Assembly (NCBI RefSeq): GCF_009711135.1
Contig: NZ_WMIC01000008.1
Coordinates: 124,001-188,000, forward strand
Origin: Flavobacterium sp. LC2016-01
GTDB lineage: Bacteria > Bacteroidota > Bacteroidia > Flavobacteriales > Flavobacteriaceae
DNA: 64,000 nt
Reading direction: 5' to 3'
Shown one piece after another: positions 7,910 to 16,853 of this stretch. The translations under genes were made by a program, and so were the position numbers. The notes beneath the pieces are model-generated. The model was not told the origin of the DNA. It ran no database searches and saw only the letters and a list, made by a program, of their open reading frames with translations. Every line of letters starts with the position of its first letter. Position 1 is the stretch's first letter.

Positions 7910-8689
7910 CTATGCGCTTCCAGAGATATTTAAATCTGAATAATTATGCTTTGTTAGATTGATTTTTAAACTAATGTTGCAATTTCCACCATCAGACATA
8001 TCTATTAAAGAATATTTATAATCATTTTTATGGAAAGAATCTTTACAATAAGAGTTTATCAAAATTTCTTTTTCTTGTTTTTCATTTATTACAATAATGC
8101 ATTGATTGATGTATTTGTCAAATTTTTCTAATTTTGATGCATTATCAGAGAAACATTTTCTTAAAATTTGATCAAGTTCGGTCAGCTCTTTTTGGTTTAA
8201 ATCTGCTGGTTTTAAAGTTTTTGTCTTATCGTGAAAATATCTTTCATGAAATTTTGGTTCAAAAATAAAAAATGTATAGTTATTATAATTTTGAAAATCT
8301 AAGTTGTTTTTTGTTTGAAGTAGGTTTTTTGTTATTTCAATTTTTAAAGGAAAATCTCCTCCAATAAATTCAATGAAATTATTTTTGATAACTGCCTTAT
8401 CACTTCCATTATAACGAAATCTTGTTTGGCTGAAATAAACGGTGTCATTTTTAGAATAGCAGAAATCATTGAATTTTTCTAATTTTTCGTGATTTGCATC
8501 ATTGTCAATAATTGTAAAAACATAAGAGCTGTCAGAAAAATATTGAAATTTAAAACTTGCATCTCCAACAAAATTGTAATTATTTGTGGCGGAAAGTAGT
8601 TCTTTTTTTTGTGCCGACTTTTTAGTGCTTTCTTTACATTGAATCAATAATCCTGAAAAGATTATTGATAATATTATTTGTATTCTCAT
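7910..8689 (-). CDS. Hypothetical lipoprotein, 259 aa
   Basis: The N-terminus MRIQIILSIIFSGLLIQCKE is a lipoprotein signal peptide with a cysteine at about residue 18. The following QKKE stretch is polar rather than a clear surface-export signal. The rest is predicted to be a soluble beta-rich domain with many Asn/Lys residues and no motif I recognise. It follows the alpha/beta hydrolase gene on the same strand with a 16-nt gap, so the two are probably co-transcribed. The function is unknown. Confidence 0.75.
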   Translation of the reverse strand: MRIQIILSIIFSGLLIQCKESTKKSAQKKELLSATNNYNFVGDASFKFQYFSDSSYVFTIIDNDANHEKLEKFNDFCYSKNDTVYFSQTRFRYNGSDKAVIKNNFIEFIGGDFPLKIEITKNLLQTKNNLDFQNYNNYTFFIFEPKFHERYFHDKTKTLKPADLNQKELTELDQILRKCFSDNASKLEKFDKYINQCIIVINEKQEKEILINSYCKDSFHKNDYKYSLIDMSDGGNCNISLKINLTKHNYSDLNISGSA

Positions 8690-8705
8690 AAATTAAGTTA
8701 CTTCG

Positions 8706-9620
8706 TTACTCACAAAACAAATATTTCTCCGAACCTTTCCCTTTTTTAGAAGGAACAATCAAATGCGATTCAAATTTCTTTCCTTTCAAAACATCATTCA
8801 CAAAATCGAGAACATATTGTTGTCCATCGTGAAAAAGATAGCCTGAGAATTCATGTCCGCCTCCGCAAAAAGTAATCAATTCGATGTCTTTATGTAAATC
8901 TTTCATTTGATTATAAACTGCATAAGATCCAAAAAGAATCAGCCAGCCCGAAGCATTTGTAGGGCAGGAGCGATGAGAACCCGCACTGTACGGAACGGTA
9001 TCATCATTGCTTCCATGCGCCAATAACATCGGAATCGCTTTTTCTTTGGTAATTAAATTAATATCCTGAATAGCTCCTGATCCTCCAATAAATCCGGCAT
9101 ATTTAAAGTTTTCAGGTAAATTGCTTTTGTATAAATTCATGAGTTTATAGTCCCAAAAGGAAGCTTGGAAACCAATTTCGGCACCGGCGCTAATTCCGGA
9201 AATAAATATTTTTGAAGTATCAAGATTATATTTATTTGCATTTTCAATTAAAAACGAAGTTGCCTGCCACATATCGCTCACGCCAATTTGAATCGCTTTT
9301 ATTTTTTCGGTTAAAGTCCCTTTGCATCCAAAATCTTTTCCTTTCATATATAAACTGTATGAAATACTGGCAACCGCATAACCGTTTTCGGCCATAAATT
9401 TCCCGAATTCTTTTTCGCTCGTACGCTCTCCGCCAGAAAATCCACCGCCAAAAGCAAACATAATCAACGGAATTTTTTCGCCAGCTTTCTTCTTTGGCAG
9501 ATATAAATCTAAATCCAGTTTTATAGTGTCATTTTGAAAATAGGTTAAAGTTTTGACTTCTTGGGCTTGAATATTGTGAAAAGTAAAAAATGTAAAAAGT
9601 AAGATGATAATTTTTTTCAT
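8706..9620 (-). CDS. Secreted alpha/beta hydrolase (esterase-like)
   Basis: A protein of about 304 residues with signal peptide MKKIIILLFTFFTFHNIQAQ, hence periplasmic or secreted. The start at 9620 is chosen because an upstream ATG at 9701 would place translation inside a dispersed repeat and add 27 residues before the signal peptide. The fold markers are the FAFGGGFSGG oxyanion region, the nucleophile motif GISAGAEIG, an aspartate near HGSNDDTVP and a histidine in GGGHEF. It resembles carboxylesterase or feruloyl-esterase-like hydrolases. The substrate cannot be told. Confidence 0.85.
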   Translation of the reverse strand: MKKIIILLFTFFTFHNIQAQEVKTLTYFQNDTIKLDLDLYLPKKKAGEKIPLIMFAFGGGFSGGERTSEKEFGKFMAENGYAVASISYSLYMKGKDFGCKGTLTEKIKAIQIGVSDMWQATSFLIENANKYNLDTSKIFISGISAGAEIGFQASFWDYKLMNLYKSNLPENFKYAGFIGGSGAIQDINLITKEKAIPMLLAHGSNDDTVPYSAGSHRSCPTNASGWLILFGSYAVYNQMKDLHKDIELITFCGGGHEFSGYLFHDGQQYVLDFVNDVLKGKKFESHLIVPSKKGKGSEKYLFCE

Positions 9621-9658
9621 TATGATATGTTTTAATGTCGAAGAGTTTGAACGCCAAC

Positions 9659-9760
9659 TTGTCATCCTGAGGAACGAAGGATCACACAAGTAGCTCCGCA
9701 CAGAAATTCTCCAATCTTTGTCGACGTTCTAGTGTGATCCTTCGTTCCTCAGGATGACAA
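9659..9760. repeat. REP-like repeat with 29-bp perfect inverted arms
   Basis: The arms at 9659-9687 and 9732-9760 are perfect reverse complements built on TCATCCTGAGGAACGAAGGA, separated by 44 nt. Shorter relatives of the same TGTCA..CTGAGCG theme occur near 13446 and 16217-16291. The right arm is followed by a short A-run (on the plus strand). Confidence 0.8.
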
Positions 9761-9859
9761 AAAAACAAAACGTTCATATGTTTGCGAGAGATTTCGGCAG
9801 ATTATTTTCTCAAATATAAGAGGAAAATTTACAAAGAAATAATCTTCTATTGCTTTTTT

Positions 9860-9898
9860 CTGTGCACCTTTGCGTCTTTATAATTTTGCGCCTTTTTT
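9860..9898. repeat. 8-bp-periodic repeat, TTTGCG type
   Basis: TTTGCGTC, TTTATAAT and TTTGCGCC follow each other with exact 8-bp spacing (9869-9892). It shares its period, but not its sequence, with the CTTAG-type repeats further along. The 9621-9962 gap holds this repeat, the REP-like element and the -7 site of the DUF493 gene. Confidence 0.5.
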
Positions 9899-9936
9899 CA
9901 AAAGAAAAAATCTAAAAAATCTGAAATCAAAACCGT

Positions 9937-9944
9937 ATATTTGC
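9937..9944 (+). promoter_or_regulatory. -7 element upstream of DUF493 gene
   Basis: TATATTTG, 18 nt before the ATG at 9963. No clear -33 TTG at the usual spacing. Confidence 0.4.
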
Positions 9945-9962
9945 GTTTATTTTTAATTACGA

Positions 9963-10259
9963 ATGGAGAACGATAAAGAAAAAAATACAGCTGAATTTTA
10001 CGAAAGATTAAAATTAGAGCTTGACAATGCAAACACTTGGCCCGCAGAATATTTGTACAAGTTTATTGTGCCATCTGTGGCGGATAATGTAGAGCGTGTT
10101 GAAAAAGCTTTTGACCGTATGGGCGCAGTTATTAAAACAACAAAATCTAAAACAGGTAAATTTACCAGCGTTTCTGTTGATGTTACAATGCACAGCTCAG
10201 ATGATGTGATTAGTAAATACAAAGAAGTTTCTACAATTGAAGGTATAGTTTCATTATAA
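9963..10259 (+). CDS. DUF493 family protein (YbeD-like)
   Basis: A 98-residue cytoplasmic protein with the small alpha/beta ferredoxin-like fold of the DUF493/YbeD family. The part from WPAEYLYKFIVPS through SKTGKFTSVSVDV is the recognisable core. The family may have a regulatory role, but no reaction is established. The next gene starts three bases after its stop, and murA follows, so DUF493-DUF4290-murA is probably one transcript with a promoter at about 9937. Confidence 0.88.
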   Translation: MENDKEKNTAEFYERLKLELDNANTWPAEYLYKFIVPSVADNVERVEKAFDRMGAVIKTTKSKTGKFTSVSVDVTMHSSDDVISKYKEVSTIEGIVSL

Positions 10260-10262
10260 CTT

Positions 10263-10982
10263 ATGGTCGAAAAATATAAAAAAGAAGTCGCGAATGATGT
10301 TGTTTTCAACTTAGAATATAATTCTGAAAGACAGCGTTTGATTATTCCGGAGTATGGTCGTCATTTACAGAAATTGATTGACCAGGCTACTGCAATTGAG
10401 GATGATGAAACGCGCAACAAAGCCGCGAGATACATCATTCAGGTTATGGGAAGTTTGAATCCGCATTTGCGTGATGTCCCTGATTTTCAACATAAATTAT
10501 GGGATCAGCTTTTTATTATGTCTGATTTTAAGCTTAATGTTGAGTCTCCTTACCCAATTCCATCAAGAGAGGTTTTAGAGTTAAAACCAGATGTATTGCA
10601 ATATCCGCAGAACTTTCCAAAGTACAGATTTTACGGCAATAACATCAAGTACATGATTGATGTGGCTAATAAATGGGAAGATGGCGAAATGAAAAATGCC
10701 CTAGTATTAGTCATTGCAAACCACATGAAAAAATCATTTTTGAGCTGGAATAAAGACACTGTAAAAGATGATGTGATTTTCGAACATTTATTTGAATTGT
10801 CTGGCGGAAAGATCAATTTATTACAAAGCACAGAAGAGCTTTTGAATACAACTGACTTAATGCGTACCAATAAACGTGTGTCAAACAAAACCACTCCTGG
10901 TGGACAAGCAAAAATTCAAAGCAACAAAAACAATAATAAAGGCGGTAAAAAACCTTTTCAAAAAAACAATAATCAAAAATAA
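10263..10982 (+). CDS. DUF4290 domain protein
   Basis: A 239-residue soluble protein limited, as far as I know, to Bacteroidota. The DUF4290 body covers roughly residues 1-190 (NSERQRLIIPEYGRHLQKLI near the start). The last 40 residues are a low-complexity Asn/Lys/Gly tail (NNNKGGKKPF) suggestive of RNA or nucleic-acid contact, although that is only inference. It is translationally close to DUF493 (3-nt gap) and upstream of murA. Confidence 0.88.
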   Translation: MVEKYKKEVANDVVFNLEYNSERQRLIIPEYGRHLQKLIDQATAIEDDETRNKAARYIIQVMGSLNPHLRDVPDFQHKLWDQLFIMSDFKLNVESPYPIPSREVLELKPDVLQYPQNFPKYRFYGNNIKYMIDVANKWEDGEMKNALVLVIANHMKKSFLSWNKDTVKDDVIFEHLFELSGGKINLLQSTEELLNTTDLMRTNKRVSNKTTPGGQAKIQSNKNNNKGGKKPFQKNNNQK

Positions 10983-10987
10983 AGAAA

Positions 10988-11078
10988 GCTGCTAAGTTGC
11001 TAAGACTCTAAGATACTGAGGTTTTATTCTCAGAAAAAAACTTAGAATCTTAGAGTCTTAGTATCTCAGAAACTTAAA
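10988..11078. repeat. 8-bp-periodic CTTAG repeat, folded back on itself
   Basis: The right half (about 11041-11075) reads CTTAGAAT, CTTAGAGT, CTTAGTAT, CTCAGAAA in exact 8-bp steps. The left half (about 10996-11022) is close to its reverse complement. The whole fills the gap between the DUF4290 gene and murA, so it lies inside the presumed transcript as a long hairpin. Confidence 0.7.
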
Positions 11079-11086
11079 AGAGATCT

Positions 11087-12400
11087 ATGGGAATTTTTAA
11101 AATCGAAGGAGGAACTCCTTTAAAAGGAGAAATCACTCCGCAAGGAGCAAAAAATGAGGCATTACAAATTTTATGTGCCGTGCTTCTAACAGGAGATAAA
11201 GTAAAAATTAATAACATTCCTGATATTATAGACATCAATAAATTAATCACTTTGCTGGGTAATTTAGGGGTGAAAATTCAACGCAATGAGCCAGGATCAA
11301 TTACATTTCAGGCAGATGAGGTTAATGTTGGATATTTAGAAACTGAAGCTTTCAAAAAAGAAGGTGGAGCGCTTCGTGGTTCTATTATGATTGTTGGACC
11401 GCTTTTAGCTCGTTTCGGAAAAGGATATATTCCAAAACCGGGTGGAGATAAAATTGGACGCCGTAGATTAGATACACACTTTGAAGGTTTTATTAACCTT
11501 GGAGCAAAATTTAGATATAACAGAGAAGATCATTTTTATGGAGTAGAATCTCCAGAAGGAGGTCTGACCGGAACAGATATGCTTTTAGACGAAGCATCTG
11601 TAACTGGAACTGCAAACATTGTAATGGCTGCGGTTTTGGCAAAAGGAACAACAACAGTTTACAATGCTGCGTGCGAACCATATTTACAGCAATTATGTAA
11701 AATGTTGAACTCTATGGGCGCAAAAATTACAGGAGTTGGTTCTAACTTATTAACTATCGAAGGTGTTGAAAGCCTTGGAGGTTGTGAGCACAGAATTCTT
11801 CCTGATATGATTGAAATTGGTTCTTGGATTGGTCTTGCGGCTATGACAAAAAGCGAAATCACAATCAAAAATGTTAGCTGGGAAAACTTAGGTTTGATTC
11901 CGAATACTTTCAGAAAACTTGGTATTACAATCGAGAAACGTAACGATGATATTTACATTCCAGCTCACAAAGATGGATATGAAGTAAAAACAGATATCGA
12001 CGGTTCTATTTTAACTATTGCCGATGCACCATGGCCAGGATTTACTCCTGACTTGTTAAGTATCGTTTTGGTTGTGGCAACACAAGCAAAAGGAGATGTT
12101 TTAATTCACCAAAAAATGTTCGAAAGCCGTTTGTTCTTCGTTGATAAATTAATTGATATGGGAGCAAAAATTATGTTATGTGATCCGCACAGAGCTGTGG
12201 TTATGGGGCATAATTTCGAATCTCAATTAAAAGCAACAACAATGTCTTCTCCTGATATTCGTGCAGGAATTTCATTATTGATTGCGGCGCTTTCTGCAAA
12301 AGGTACAAGTACAATTCAAAATATCGAACAAATCGACCGTGGATACGAGCGTATCGATGAGCGTTTAAGAGCGATTGGTGCAAAAATCGTAAGAGCATAA
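11087..12400 (+). CDS. murA: UDP-N-acetylglucosamine 1-carboxyvinyltransferase, Cys-to-Asp form
   Basis: This enzyme catalyses the first committed step of peptidoglycan synthesis, adding enolpyruvate from PEP to UDP-GlcNAc. At 437 residues it has about the family length. The N-terminal GAKNEAL contains the conserved Lys/Asn that contact substrate. The active-site loop reads KPGGDKIGRRRLDTH, with Asp121 where most bacteria have the fosfomycin-targeted cysteine (PGGCAIG in E. coli, Cys115). This Asp variant is known to be active and fosfomycin-insensitive in mycobacteria and Chlamydia. It lies downstream of the DUF493-DUF4290 pair, separated by a hairpin repeat. Confidence 0.96.
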   Translation: MGIFKIEGGTPLKGEITPQGAKNEALQILCAVLLTGDKVKINNIPDIIDINKLITLLGNLGVKIQRNEPGSITFQADEVNVGYLETEAFKKEGGALRGSIMIVGPLLARFGKGYIPKPGGDKIGRRRLDTHFEGFINLGAKFRYNREDHFYGVESPEGGLTGTDMLLDEASVTGTANIVMAAVLAKGTTTVYNAACEPYLQQLCKMLNSMGAKITGVGSNLLTIEGVESLGGCEHRILPDMIEIGSWIGLAAMTKSEITIKNVSWENLGLIPNTFRKLGITIEKRNDDIYIPAHKDGYEVKTDIDGSILTIADAPWPGFTPDLLSIVLVVATQAKGDVLIHQKMFESRLFFVDKLIDMGAKIMLCDPHRAVVMGHNFESQLKATTMSSPDIRAGISLLIAALSAKGTSTIQNIEQIDRGYERIDERLRAIGAKIVRA

Positions 12401-12406
12401 AAAAAG

Positions 12407-12512
12407 ATTAGCTACGACACGAGCGAAAGCGAACTGGCGAAGCAATTCACGAATTTAAATCTGCAAAGATTATCAAAAATAATTCGTGAATTCATAGCGA
12501 AAGAAAAATAGT
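12407..12512. repeat. Inverted repeat with AATTCACGAATT arms
   Basis: AATTCACGAATT at 12444-12455 is the perfect reverse complement of 12481-12492, with a 25-nt loop. Flanking GCGAAAG-type words occur on both sides. A relative with CCAC..AATTCACGA arms lies at 36315-36390. It separates murA from the CDF transporter gene. Confidence 0.6.
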
Positions 12513-12516
12513 CTAA

Positions 12517-13392
12517 ATGACAAACGAACAAAAAGCTATAAAAGCTACTATCTTTAGTATAGCTGGAAATACCTGCCTGGCCCTTGTAAAAGGTCTCGCA
12601 GGTTTTTTTGGCAATTCATATGCCTTGATTGCAGACGCGATCGAATCAACGACGGATATATTTTCGTCCTGTTTGGTTTTATTTGGAATCAGGTATTCTA
12701 ACAAACCGGCCGATGAAAATCATCCTTACGGACACGGCCGGGCAGAACCTTTGATAACATTTTTAGTTGTCGGGTTTTTAATTACTTCAGCAACTATTAT
12801 TGGGTACGAAAGTATTGCTAATATTGGTACTTCTCACGATTTGCCAAAATCATGGACTTTATATGTTTTGGGAGCAATAATTATTTGGAAAGAATATTCG
12901 TTTCGTGTCGTAATGAAGCGAAGCAAGCAGACCAATAGTTCCTCTTTAGCAGCCGACGCTTGGCACCATCGCAGTGATGCCATAACTTCTGTTGCGGCAT
13001 TTATCGGGATTTCAATTGCATTGATTATGGGAAAAGGCTATGAATCTGCAGATGATTGGGCCGCGCTTTTTGCTGCTTTTTTCATTTTATATAACAGCTA
13101 CAAAATTTTCAGACCAGCACTTGGCGAAATTATGGATGAAAACTTAAACGACGATTTAGTAGAAGAAATTCGTGTTGTTGCCCTTATGGTTCCAGGAATT
13201 CTCGGAACTGAAAAATGTTTTATCCGAAAAGCGGGAATGCGTTATCACGTTGATCTTCATGCAATTGTTTCAGCTAGTATTTCTGTAAAAGAAGGACATG
13301 ATTTATCACATAAATTGCAAGATACTTTAAAAGAAAAAATACCGCAGTTAGGAAATGTTTTGATACATATTGAACCAGATGATTATCACTAA
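12517..13392 (+). CDS. Cation diffusion facilitator (CDF) family transporter
   Basis: A 291-residue inner-membrane metal/proton antiporter with about six membrane segments, probably exporting Zn, Fe or Mn; the metal cannot be told. The metal-site residues are visible as Asp40 and Asp47 in LIADAIESTTD of segment 2 and as the HHRSD pattern (DAWHHRSDAI) of segment 5. HPYGHGRAEP marks the conserved loop after segment 2. The cytoplasmic ferredoxin-like domain (from about residue 215) contains HVDLHAIV. It stands alone, flanked by repeat-rich gaps. Confidence 0.93.
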   Translation: MTNEQKAIKATIFSIAGNTCLALVKGLAGFFGNSYALIADAIESTTDIFSSCLVLFGIRYSNKPADENHPYGHGRAEPLITFLVVGFLITSATIIGYESIANIGTSHDLPKSWTLYVLGAIIIWKEYSFRVVMKRSKQTNSSSLAADAWHHRSDAITSVAAFIGISIALIMGKGYESADDWAALFAAFFILYNSYKIFRPALGEIMDENLNDDLVEEIRVVALMVPGILGTEKCFIRKAGMRYHVDLHAIVSASISVKEGHDLSHKLQDTLKEKIPQLGNVLIHIEPDDYH

Positions 13393-13395
13393 AAA

Positions 13396-13637
13396 AGATT
13401 CTAAGATTCTGAGCTACTAAGGTTCTAAGTTTTTCTCTCAGGATTTTTGTCAGGCTGAGCGAAATCGAAGCCCACGCAAAGAATATCAAATTTTAAAAAT
13501 AAAAATCCGCTTAATGCAATCTGGTTTCACGCAGATTTTGCAGATTAAGCGGATTTTTTATGTTTTTGAAATCACGATTTAGGATTCAAAAGAAAAAACT
13601 TTAGAACCTTAGCATCTCAGAGCCTCAGTATCTTAAT
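13396..13637. repeat. Nested composite of three repeat types
   Basis: An outer pair of CTTAG-type 8-bp-periodic arms (13396-13436 and 13594-13637) are imperfect reverse complements. Inside lie a TTGTCAGGCTGAGCG REP-like word (about 13446) and a long hairpin (13505-13561) with arms AATCCGCTTAAT / ATTAAGCGGATT and an inner GCAGATT word. It fills the gap between the CDF gene and the 3' end of the DUF5686 gene. Confidence 0.7.
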
Positions 13638-16122
13638 TAAGAACATTCAAAATCTTCAGTCCAAACACAACTCCATTTTGCTGAATGCCACCTTGATAGG
13701 AATGTACATAATCAATTCGGAAGATTTTAAATTTCCCGAAACCTAAATTATCTAAACCGACTGTAAATTCAGAATAAGGTTTTCTGTCTGGAATTGCCAA
13801 TGTGTGAAATCCAATATTCATTGTCGATTTCAGGAGATTGATCAGCGGAATTTTATTGGTTACAAATCCCATATCATTGTGCTCCAAATGCATTTCGAAA
13901 TAACTGTCGTTTGTTGAATTTGAATAGTATGGCATTAAGTTGAAAACATTCAAATAACGGTCACTTGTGCCAATATGAGTTTGATTTCCGTTAAAATGTC
14001 TGTAATCCATAAAAGCAATATTTTCGGCATTAAAGAACTTTCCAGCTCTGAAATTCGTTCCCAAAATTCCTTTGTTTCCTAAAGATAAATCATATTGAAC
14101 AGAAGCGCCAACTCTTTCAAATTCATATTTTTTCTCACTCGCTGCAAAAGCCTTTTCGAAAACTAAATAAACGGTAGGGTATTTTTCATTTTTGACGTTA
14201 AATCTTCCGTCAGGTCTTGAAATGTATTTATTTCCAAAATTAATTCGGGCCGTCACTGCTGTTTTGAATAAATGATGCGGATCAAAAGCTGGAGTTGTAA
14301 AATCATTTGGCGCCAGCGGATTATTAGAGGAATAGATATCATCTTGTTTAAAGAACGAATAATCAGTTGTGTTAAAAAGCGGTTTGCGCTGTTCGTAAGC
14401 GATTTTAGCATTCAGGTTTATACCATTCGCAACATCTTGGCCGTAGTTGATTTGAGCAAATTCTAAATTGTACAGCTTCATATAATTATCTTTAAAAAAT
14501 AATGATGCTATCGAATTGACAAATTTTGTAATAGGTTCGGCACCATTAAACTGAGCCGTTTTTGTTCCGCCCGAAGCCCAGATGGATGCATAATTTATAT
14601 TGTTGAATCGATGACTGAATTCACCAATAACACGTAAACGATCATCAGAAAAACCATAATTGAAAGTAGTGCTTATCGAGGTGCTTTTTCCTGTTTCTTC
14701 ATTCCATTTTCTAAACGAAAAACCAGAATCTAAATTGAAACCCTGAACTGTATTAAAACTTAATGAACTTAGGTTTAATAAGCCTTTATAATTAAAAGAA
14801 TATTTCTCGAAAGTGTTTTTGTAATCGTAACCCATTAAAATATCCCAAACTTTAAATTTGTTGTTTTTGGCATCGATTGAATCTGTATATTTTTGAGATT
14901 TCCTAATAGTCTGCAGACTGTCTTTTTTTGTGTAATCCGTACTTTCTTCAATGGTTAAAGGAATTGGACGAATTTCATTCCAGAAAGCATTATCTTTTTT
15001 ATTGGCGTTTGGTTCAAAAGCAACGATTTCATTTCCAAAAGTTTTCTTTTCAAAAGAAGCCGGAAACTCGTAATTTGAATACACATAATTAAATGTTCCG
15101 GAAAATTTAATTCCAAAAATACCGGCATTAAAAAAGAGCGATTGTGCATTTTTTGACCAAATCTTTTGAGCTTTATTATAACTGAAACTTTGTTTTAGGT
15201 TCATTACTTCAGTAAATTCATTTTTCATGCGGTAGCCTTTTATGTCCAAGTCAACTGCATAAATAGCAAAACTGTCGTCAACAATGTAAATGTAACCTTC
15301 AAAAACAGGTTCTTTGTCGCGTTTAGGAGTAACTTTTATTTTATTGATTTGCTGATTGTTGTCGTCAAAAAAAGTGCCTTCAAGTTTGTATTTATAATAA
15401 CTGAACGCATTGTCGGCAATAGGAGAGATGAGTTTGATGTCGAAATCTAAAGTATTGTCATAAAAATCATAAGTCGATAAAGCAGCAGTGTTGTAGCTGT
15501 ATCCTCTATTGTTTCCTGAGATTTTTGATGCGATAATTTTCTCTTTTAATTTATCTGGTTTTTCAAATGTAATTTTCGAAACAGTTTCTGATAAATACAA
15601 GATTCCGGTTCCCGTCGAGTCTAGATTTGATGCCATATCCTCGCCGAGATCTACTTTTTGTCCCAGAATTTTTTTAGGCAGATCTTTCACTTTAAACATT
15701 CCTTTCGAATAAAAATCGGCTGTATATCTGCCAGTTTTATCTGAATTGTCTTTTTTGTTGGCAATGGCACTTTTTATGATTGCATCTGCAGGATTGTTTT
15801 TTGGATCAATGACAACTTCATTTAAAGCGTAACTTTCTTCGAGCATTTTAACATCAAGAACAATAGTTTTTGAATCAGAAGAAACGGCAATCTTTTGTGT
15901 TTTGAATCCTAGATATTGAAAGATGATTTTGTTTTTGCCCGTTTCTTTTACATTTAGCTGATATTTTCCTTGTTCATTTGATGTAGTTCCGGCATAAGTG
16001 TTTTCTTCAAAAACAGAAACAAAAGGCAGTGGATTTCCTTTTTCGTCGGTTATAGTTCCTTTGATTTGGGCAAAATTAGAAATCGAAAAAAAGAAGAAGG
16101 CAAATAAAGTATAGTTTTTCAT
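13633..16122 (-). CDS. DUF5686 protein with carboxypeptidase-like regulatory domain
   Basis: An 829-residue predicted outer-membrane protein. Signal peptide MKNYTLFAFFFFSISNFAQ is followed by a carboxypeptidase-regulatory-like / CarboxypepD_reg beta-sandwich (KGTITDEKGNPLPFVSVFEEN, about residues 20-105). Then comes a long DUF5686 region rich in aromatic beta strands, ending in a typical barrel-like C-terminus. There is no TonB plug domain, so it is not a classical TonB receptor. The family is common in Flavobacteriia with unknown cargo. Its 3' end overlaps a CTTAG repeat arm. Confidence 0.88.
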   Translation of the reverse strand: MKNYTLFAFFFFSISNFAQIKGTITDEKGNPLPFVSVFEENTYAGTTSNEQGKYQLNVKETGKNKIIFQYLGFKTQKIAVSSDSKTIVLDVKMLEESYALNEVVIDPKNNPADAIIKSAIANKKDNSDKTGRYTADFYSKGMFKVKDLPKKILGQKVDLGEDMASNLDSTGTGILYLSETVSKITFEKPDKLKEKIIASKISGNNRGYSYNTAALSTYDFYDNTLDFDIKLISPIADNAFSYYKYKLEGTFFDDNNQQINKIKVTPKRDKEPVFEGYIYIVDDSFAIYAVDLDIKGYRMKNEFTEVMNLKQSFSYNKAQKIWSKNAQSLFFNAGIFGIKFSGTFNYVYSNYEFPASFEKKTFGNEIVAFEPNANKKDNAFWNEIRPIPLTIEESTDYTKKDSLQTIRKSQKYTDSIDAKNNKFKVWDILMGYDYKNTFEKYSFNYKGLLNLSSLSFNTVQGFNLDSGFSFRKWNEETGKSTSISTTFNYGFSDDRLRVIGEFSHRFNNINYASIWASGGTKTAQFNGAEPITKFVNSIASLFFKDNYMKLYNLEFAQINYGQDVANGINLNAKIAYEQRKPLFNTTDYSFFKQDDIYSSNNPLAPNDFTTPAFDPHHLFKTAVTARINFGNKYISRPDGRFNVKNEKYPTVYLVFEKAFAASEKKYEFERVGASVQYDLSLGNKGILGTNFRAGKFFNAENIAFMDYRHFNGNQTHIGTSDRYLNVFNLMPYYSNSTNDSYFEMHLEHNDMGFVTNKIPLINLLKSTMNIGFHTLAIPDRKPYSEFTVGLDNLGFGKFKIFRIDYVHSYQGGIQQNGVVFGLKILNVLN

Positions 16123-16216
16123 GTAAGTGGTTTATCTTACAAAAATAGAATAACTTGAATCTGAGCCTATTAATAATTTGTTAAATTGTAATCTCAATTT
16201 GCATCATCGATTCATT

Positions 16217-16291
16217 TGTCAGGCTGAGCGTCCCGAGACTTCGGGAGAAGCCTTCTCGTTTCAATAGCCTTCGACTTCGCTCAGGATGACA
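16217..16291. repeat. REP-like inverted repeat, second type
   Basis: Outer arms TGTCAGGCTGAGCG and CGCTCAGGATGACA match at 12 of 14 positions. Inside are a TCCCGA/TCGGGA hairpin and a further CTTCG-rich word. It lies between the 5' end of the DUF5686 gene and the 3' end of aroQ. Confidence 0.7.
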
Positions 16292-16312
16292 TTCTTTTGC
16301 AAAGGAGATTAG

Positions 16313-16726
16313 TTATAGAAAAGATTGGATTGCCAATTCATAGCTTTTAAGTCCAAAACCTAAAATAACGCCTTTTGCATTTCCCGATAAATAAGATTGA
16401 TGTCTGAAGCTTTCGCGCGCATAAGTATTCGAAATATGAACTTCAATAACTGGAGTTGTTACCGCTTTCATTGCATCGCCTAAACCTATGGAGGTATGTG
16501 TGTACGCACCGGCGTTCAGAATAATTCCGTCAAATGAAAAACCAACTTCCTGAATTTTGCCAATCAATTCACCTTCAATATTACTTTGATAATAAGAAAA
16601 TTCAATGTTTGGAAATTTTTGTTTCAACGTTTCAAAATAATCTTCAAAAGTCTGGCTTCCATAAACTTCTGGTTCTCTTTTTCCTAAAAGATTTAAATTG
16701 GGTCCGTTGATAATGCAGATTTTCAT
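16313..16726 (-). CDS. aroQ: Type II 3-dehydroquinate dehydratase
   Basis: Step three of the shikimate pathway: dehydration of 3-dehydroquinate to 3-dehydroshikimate. The 137-residue length fits the small dodecameric type II enzyme. The lid motif NGPNLNLLGKREPEVYG with its Arg and Tyr, the NAGAYTHTS block and the EVHISN histidine are all present. It is transcribed divergently from xerD, but three beta-barrel genes lie in between. Confidence 0.96.
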   Translation of the reverse strand: MKICIINGPNLNLLGKREPEVYGSQTFEDYFETLKQKFPNIEFSYYQSNIEGELIGKIQEVGFSFDGIILNAGAYTHTSIGLGDAMKAVTTPVIEVHISNTYARESFRHQSYLSGNAKGVILGFGLKSYELAIQSFL

Positions 16727-16798
16727 AAGTGTTTAGTTAAATTAAAGTATTGAATCATTTTACTTTCTACAGAAAATAATTCATAAGTATGTAAAAAT

Positions 16799-16832
16799 AA
16801 AAAAACCGCTCTAATTAATAGAACGGTTTTTG
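16799..16832 (-). terminator. Terminator of the beta-barrel gene at 16854
   Basis: AAAAACCGCTCT pairs with AGAACGGTTTTT (one G-T pair) across an AATTAAT loop, with a T-run on the minus strand. It lies 22 nt after the stop. Confidence 0.85.
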
Positions 16833-16853
16833 TAAAAGTATGTGATATTCTTT

